A stretch of 64,000 bases of DNA. Origin: Piscinibacterium candidicorallinum. GTDB taxonomy: Bacteria > Pseudomonadota > Gammaproteobacteria > Burkholderiales > Burkholderiaceae_C. The stretch is taken from positions 2,790,001-2,854,000 of the forward strand of contig NZ_CP180191.1 in assembly GCF_047549485.1 (NCBI RefSeq). The letters run 5' to 3'. Below, piece after piece: positions 63,732 through 64,000 of this stretch; position 1 is the stretch's first letter, and each line of letters starts with the position of its first letter. The position numbers and the translations under genes were made by a program. Under the pieces are notes generated by a model. The model was given only the letters and a program-made list of their open reading frames with translations. It was not told the DNA's origin and made no database searches.

Positions 63732-64000
63732 CTAAAACCACATGTCTCGGACACATCGTTCGTCTCGCGGTTGATCCTCGAATGACTGGAGTCCGTCGAA
63801 ATGATCAATCGGGAGGTGCTCGATGTGTGCTGGATCAGTCATCCTGAGGTTCACTGCCATGGGTCGCTTTCCATCTTCAGTGGTTCTGAGCAGCCTCCAG
63901 AACGCGACACCAGCACATGCAGGGCAGAAGTGGTACTCAAGATTCGGCCCGCGAACATAGGTTTGCGTTGGACCAGCCACGACGATCTCTTCGTGCTCAC
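63732..64000 (-). CDS. C-terminal part of a GFA/CENP-V-family protein (cut by right edge)
   Basis: The frame is open to the right edge, leaving about 89 residues. It contains the second zinc-binding element FCPACAGVAFW, then PMAVNLRMTDPAHIEHLPIDHFDG, the typical end of GFA (glutathione-dependent formaldehyde-activating enzyme-like) proteins. In most members the metal motif is FCxxCG, so Cys-x-x-Cys is kept here. The N-terminal CxxCR motif must lie beyond the window. The internal GTG at 63980 is not a likely start because coding continues before it. Enzyme activity for this family is doubtful. Confidence 0.7.
   Translation of the reverse strand, partial: EHEEIVVAGPTQTYVRGPNLEYHFCPACAGVAFWRLLRTTEDGKRPMAVNLRMTDPAHIEHLPIDHFDGLQSFEDQPRDERCVRDMWF

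Overview
The window looks like chromosomal DNA of a high-GC betaproteobacterium, most likely of the order Burkholderiales. The evidence is DUF4148, DUF4124-like and DUF808 proteins, a PAAR-like DUF4150 effector of the Burkholderiales type, several chemoreceptors with highly conserved signalling domains, and strong GC bias at third codon positions in almost all genes. No rRNA, tRNA, CRISPR array, integrase or complete insertion sequence was found. The first 1.1 kb is visibly poorer in GC (30 of the first 60 bases are G or C).

Layout. 1-1102: right end of a small low-GC module (HATPase-like protein, DUF4325 STAS-like protein, membrane-anchored helical protein). 1083-12.2 kb: secreted esterase, a probable type VI effector with PAAR-like and HNH-type nuclease domains plus a propeller-like putative immunity protein, then secreted proteins and lipoproteins of unknown role, a DoxX protein and a LysR regulator. 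12.7-17.9 kb: three chemoreceptor genes in a row. 18.3-28.1 kb: small envelope proteins, a PH-domain protein, a TonB/TolA-like proline-rich protein, DUF1232, VOC, DUF808 and CutA proteins, and a RhlE-type RNA helicase. 28.2-34.8 kb: pseudouridine synthase, SDR, a heterodimeric MdlAB-type ABC exporter, flavin reductase, DUF4440 lipoprotein and a CPBP intramembrane protease.

34.4-42.0 kb is the most interesting stretch. A CPBP protease is followed by two exported proteins that each combine a single-haem cytochrome c, choice-of-anchor-D Ig-like repeats and a C-terminal Gly-rich/Cys/TM/Arg tail of the CTERM type (JDVT-CTERM-like). Then come a TlpA thioredoxin, a DUF4266 lipoprotein, a DUF3570 beta-barrel protein carrying a DxxSGAS flavinylation motif, and ApbE flavin transferase. 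I read this as an envelope redox system whose cytochromes are processed and anchored by the neighbouring protease and whose barrel protein carries covalent FMN. This is inference.

42.0-64.0 kb: acyltransferase, DUF502 protein, FadH, exonuclease, a chemoreceptor with a C-terminal cytoplasmic Cache domain, secreted amidohydrolase, EamA exporter, DegP-like protease, a chemoreceptor/periplasmic Cache operon, a phosphofructokinase/chromate transporter operon, DUF4148, zinc-ribbon and DUF2061 proteins, a three-repeat fasciclin lipoprotein, DUF2867 and the C-terminal part of a GFA-family protein cut by the right edge. Four chemoreceptor transcription units have upstream sites spaced like flagellar sigma-28 promoters. 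An intergenic repeat with a CCAGAC/GTCTGG hairpin core occurs at least six times.
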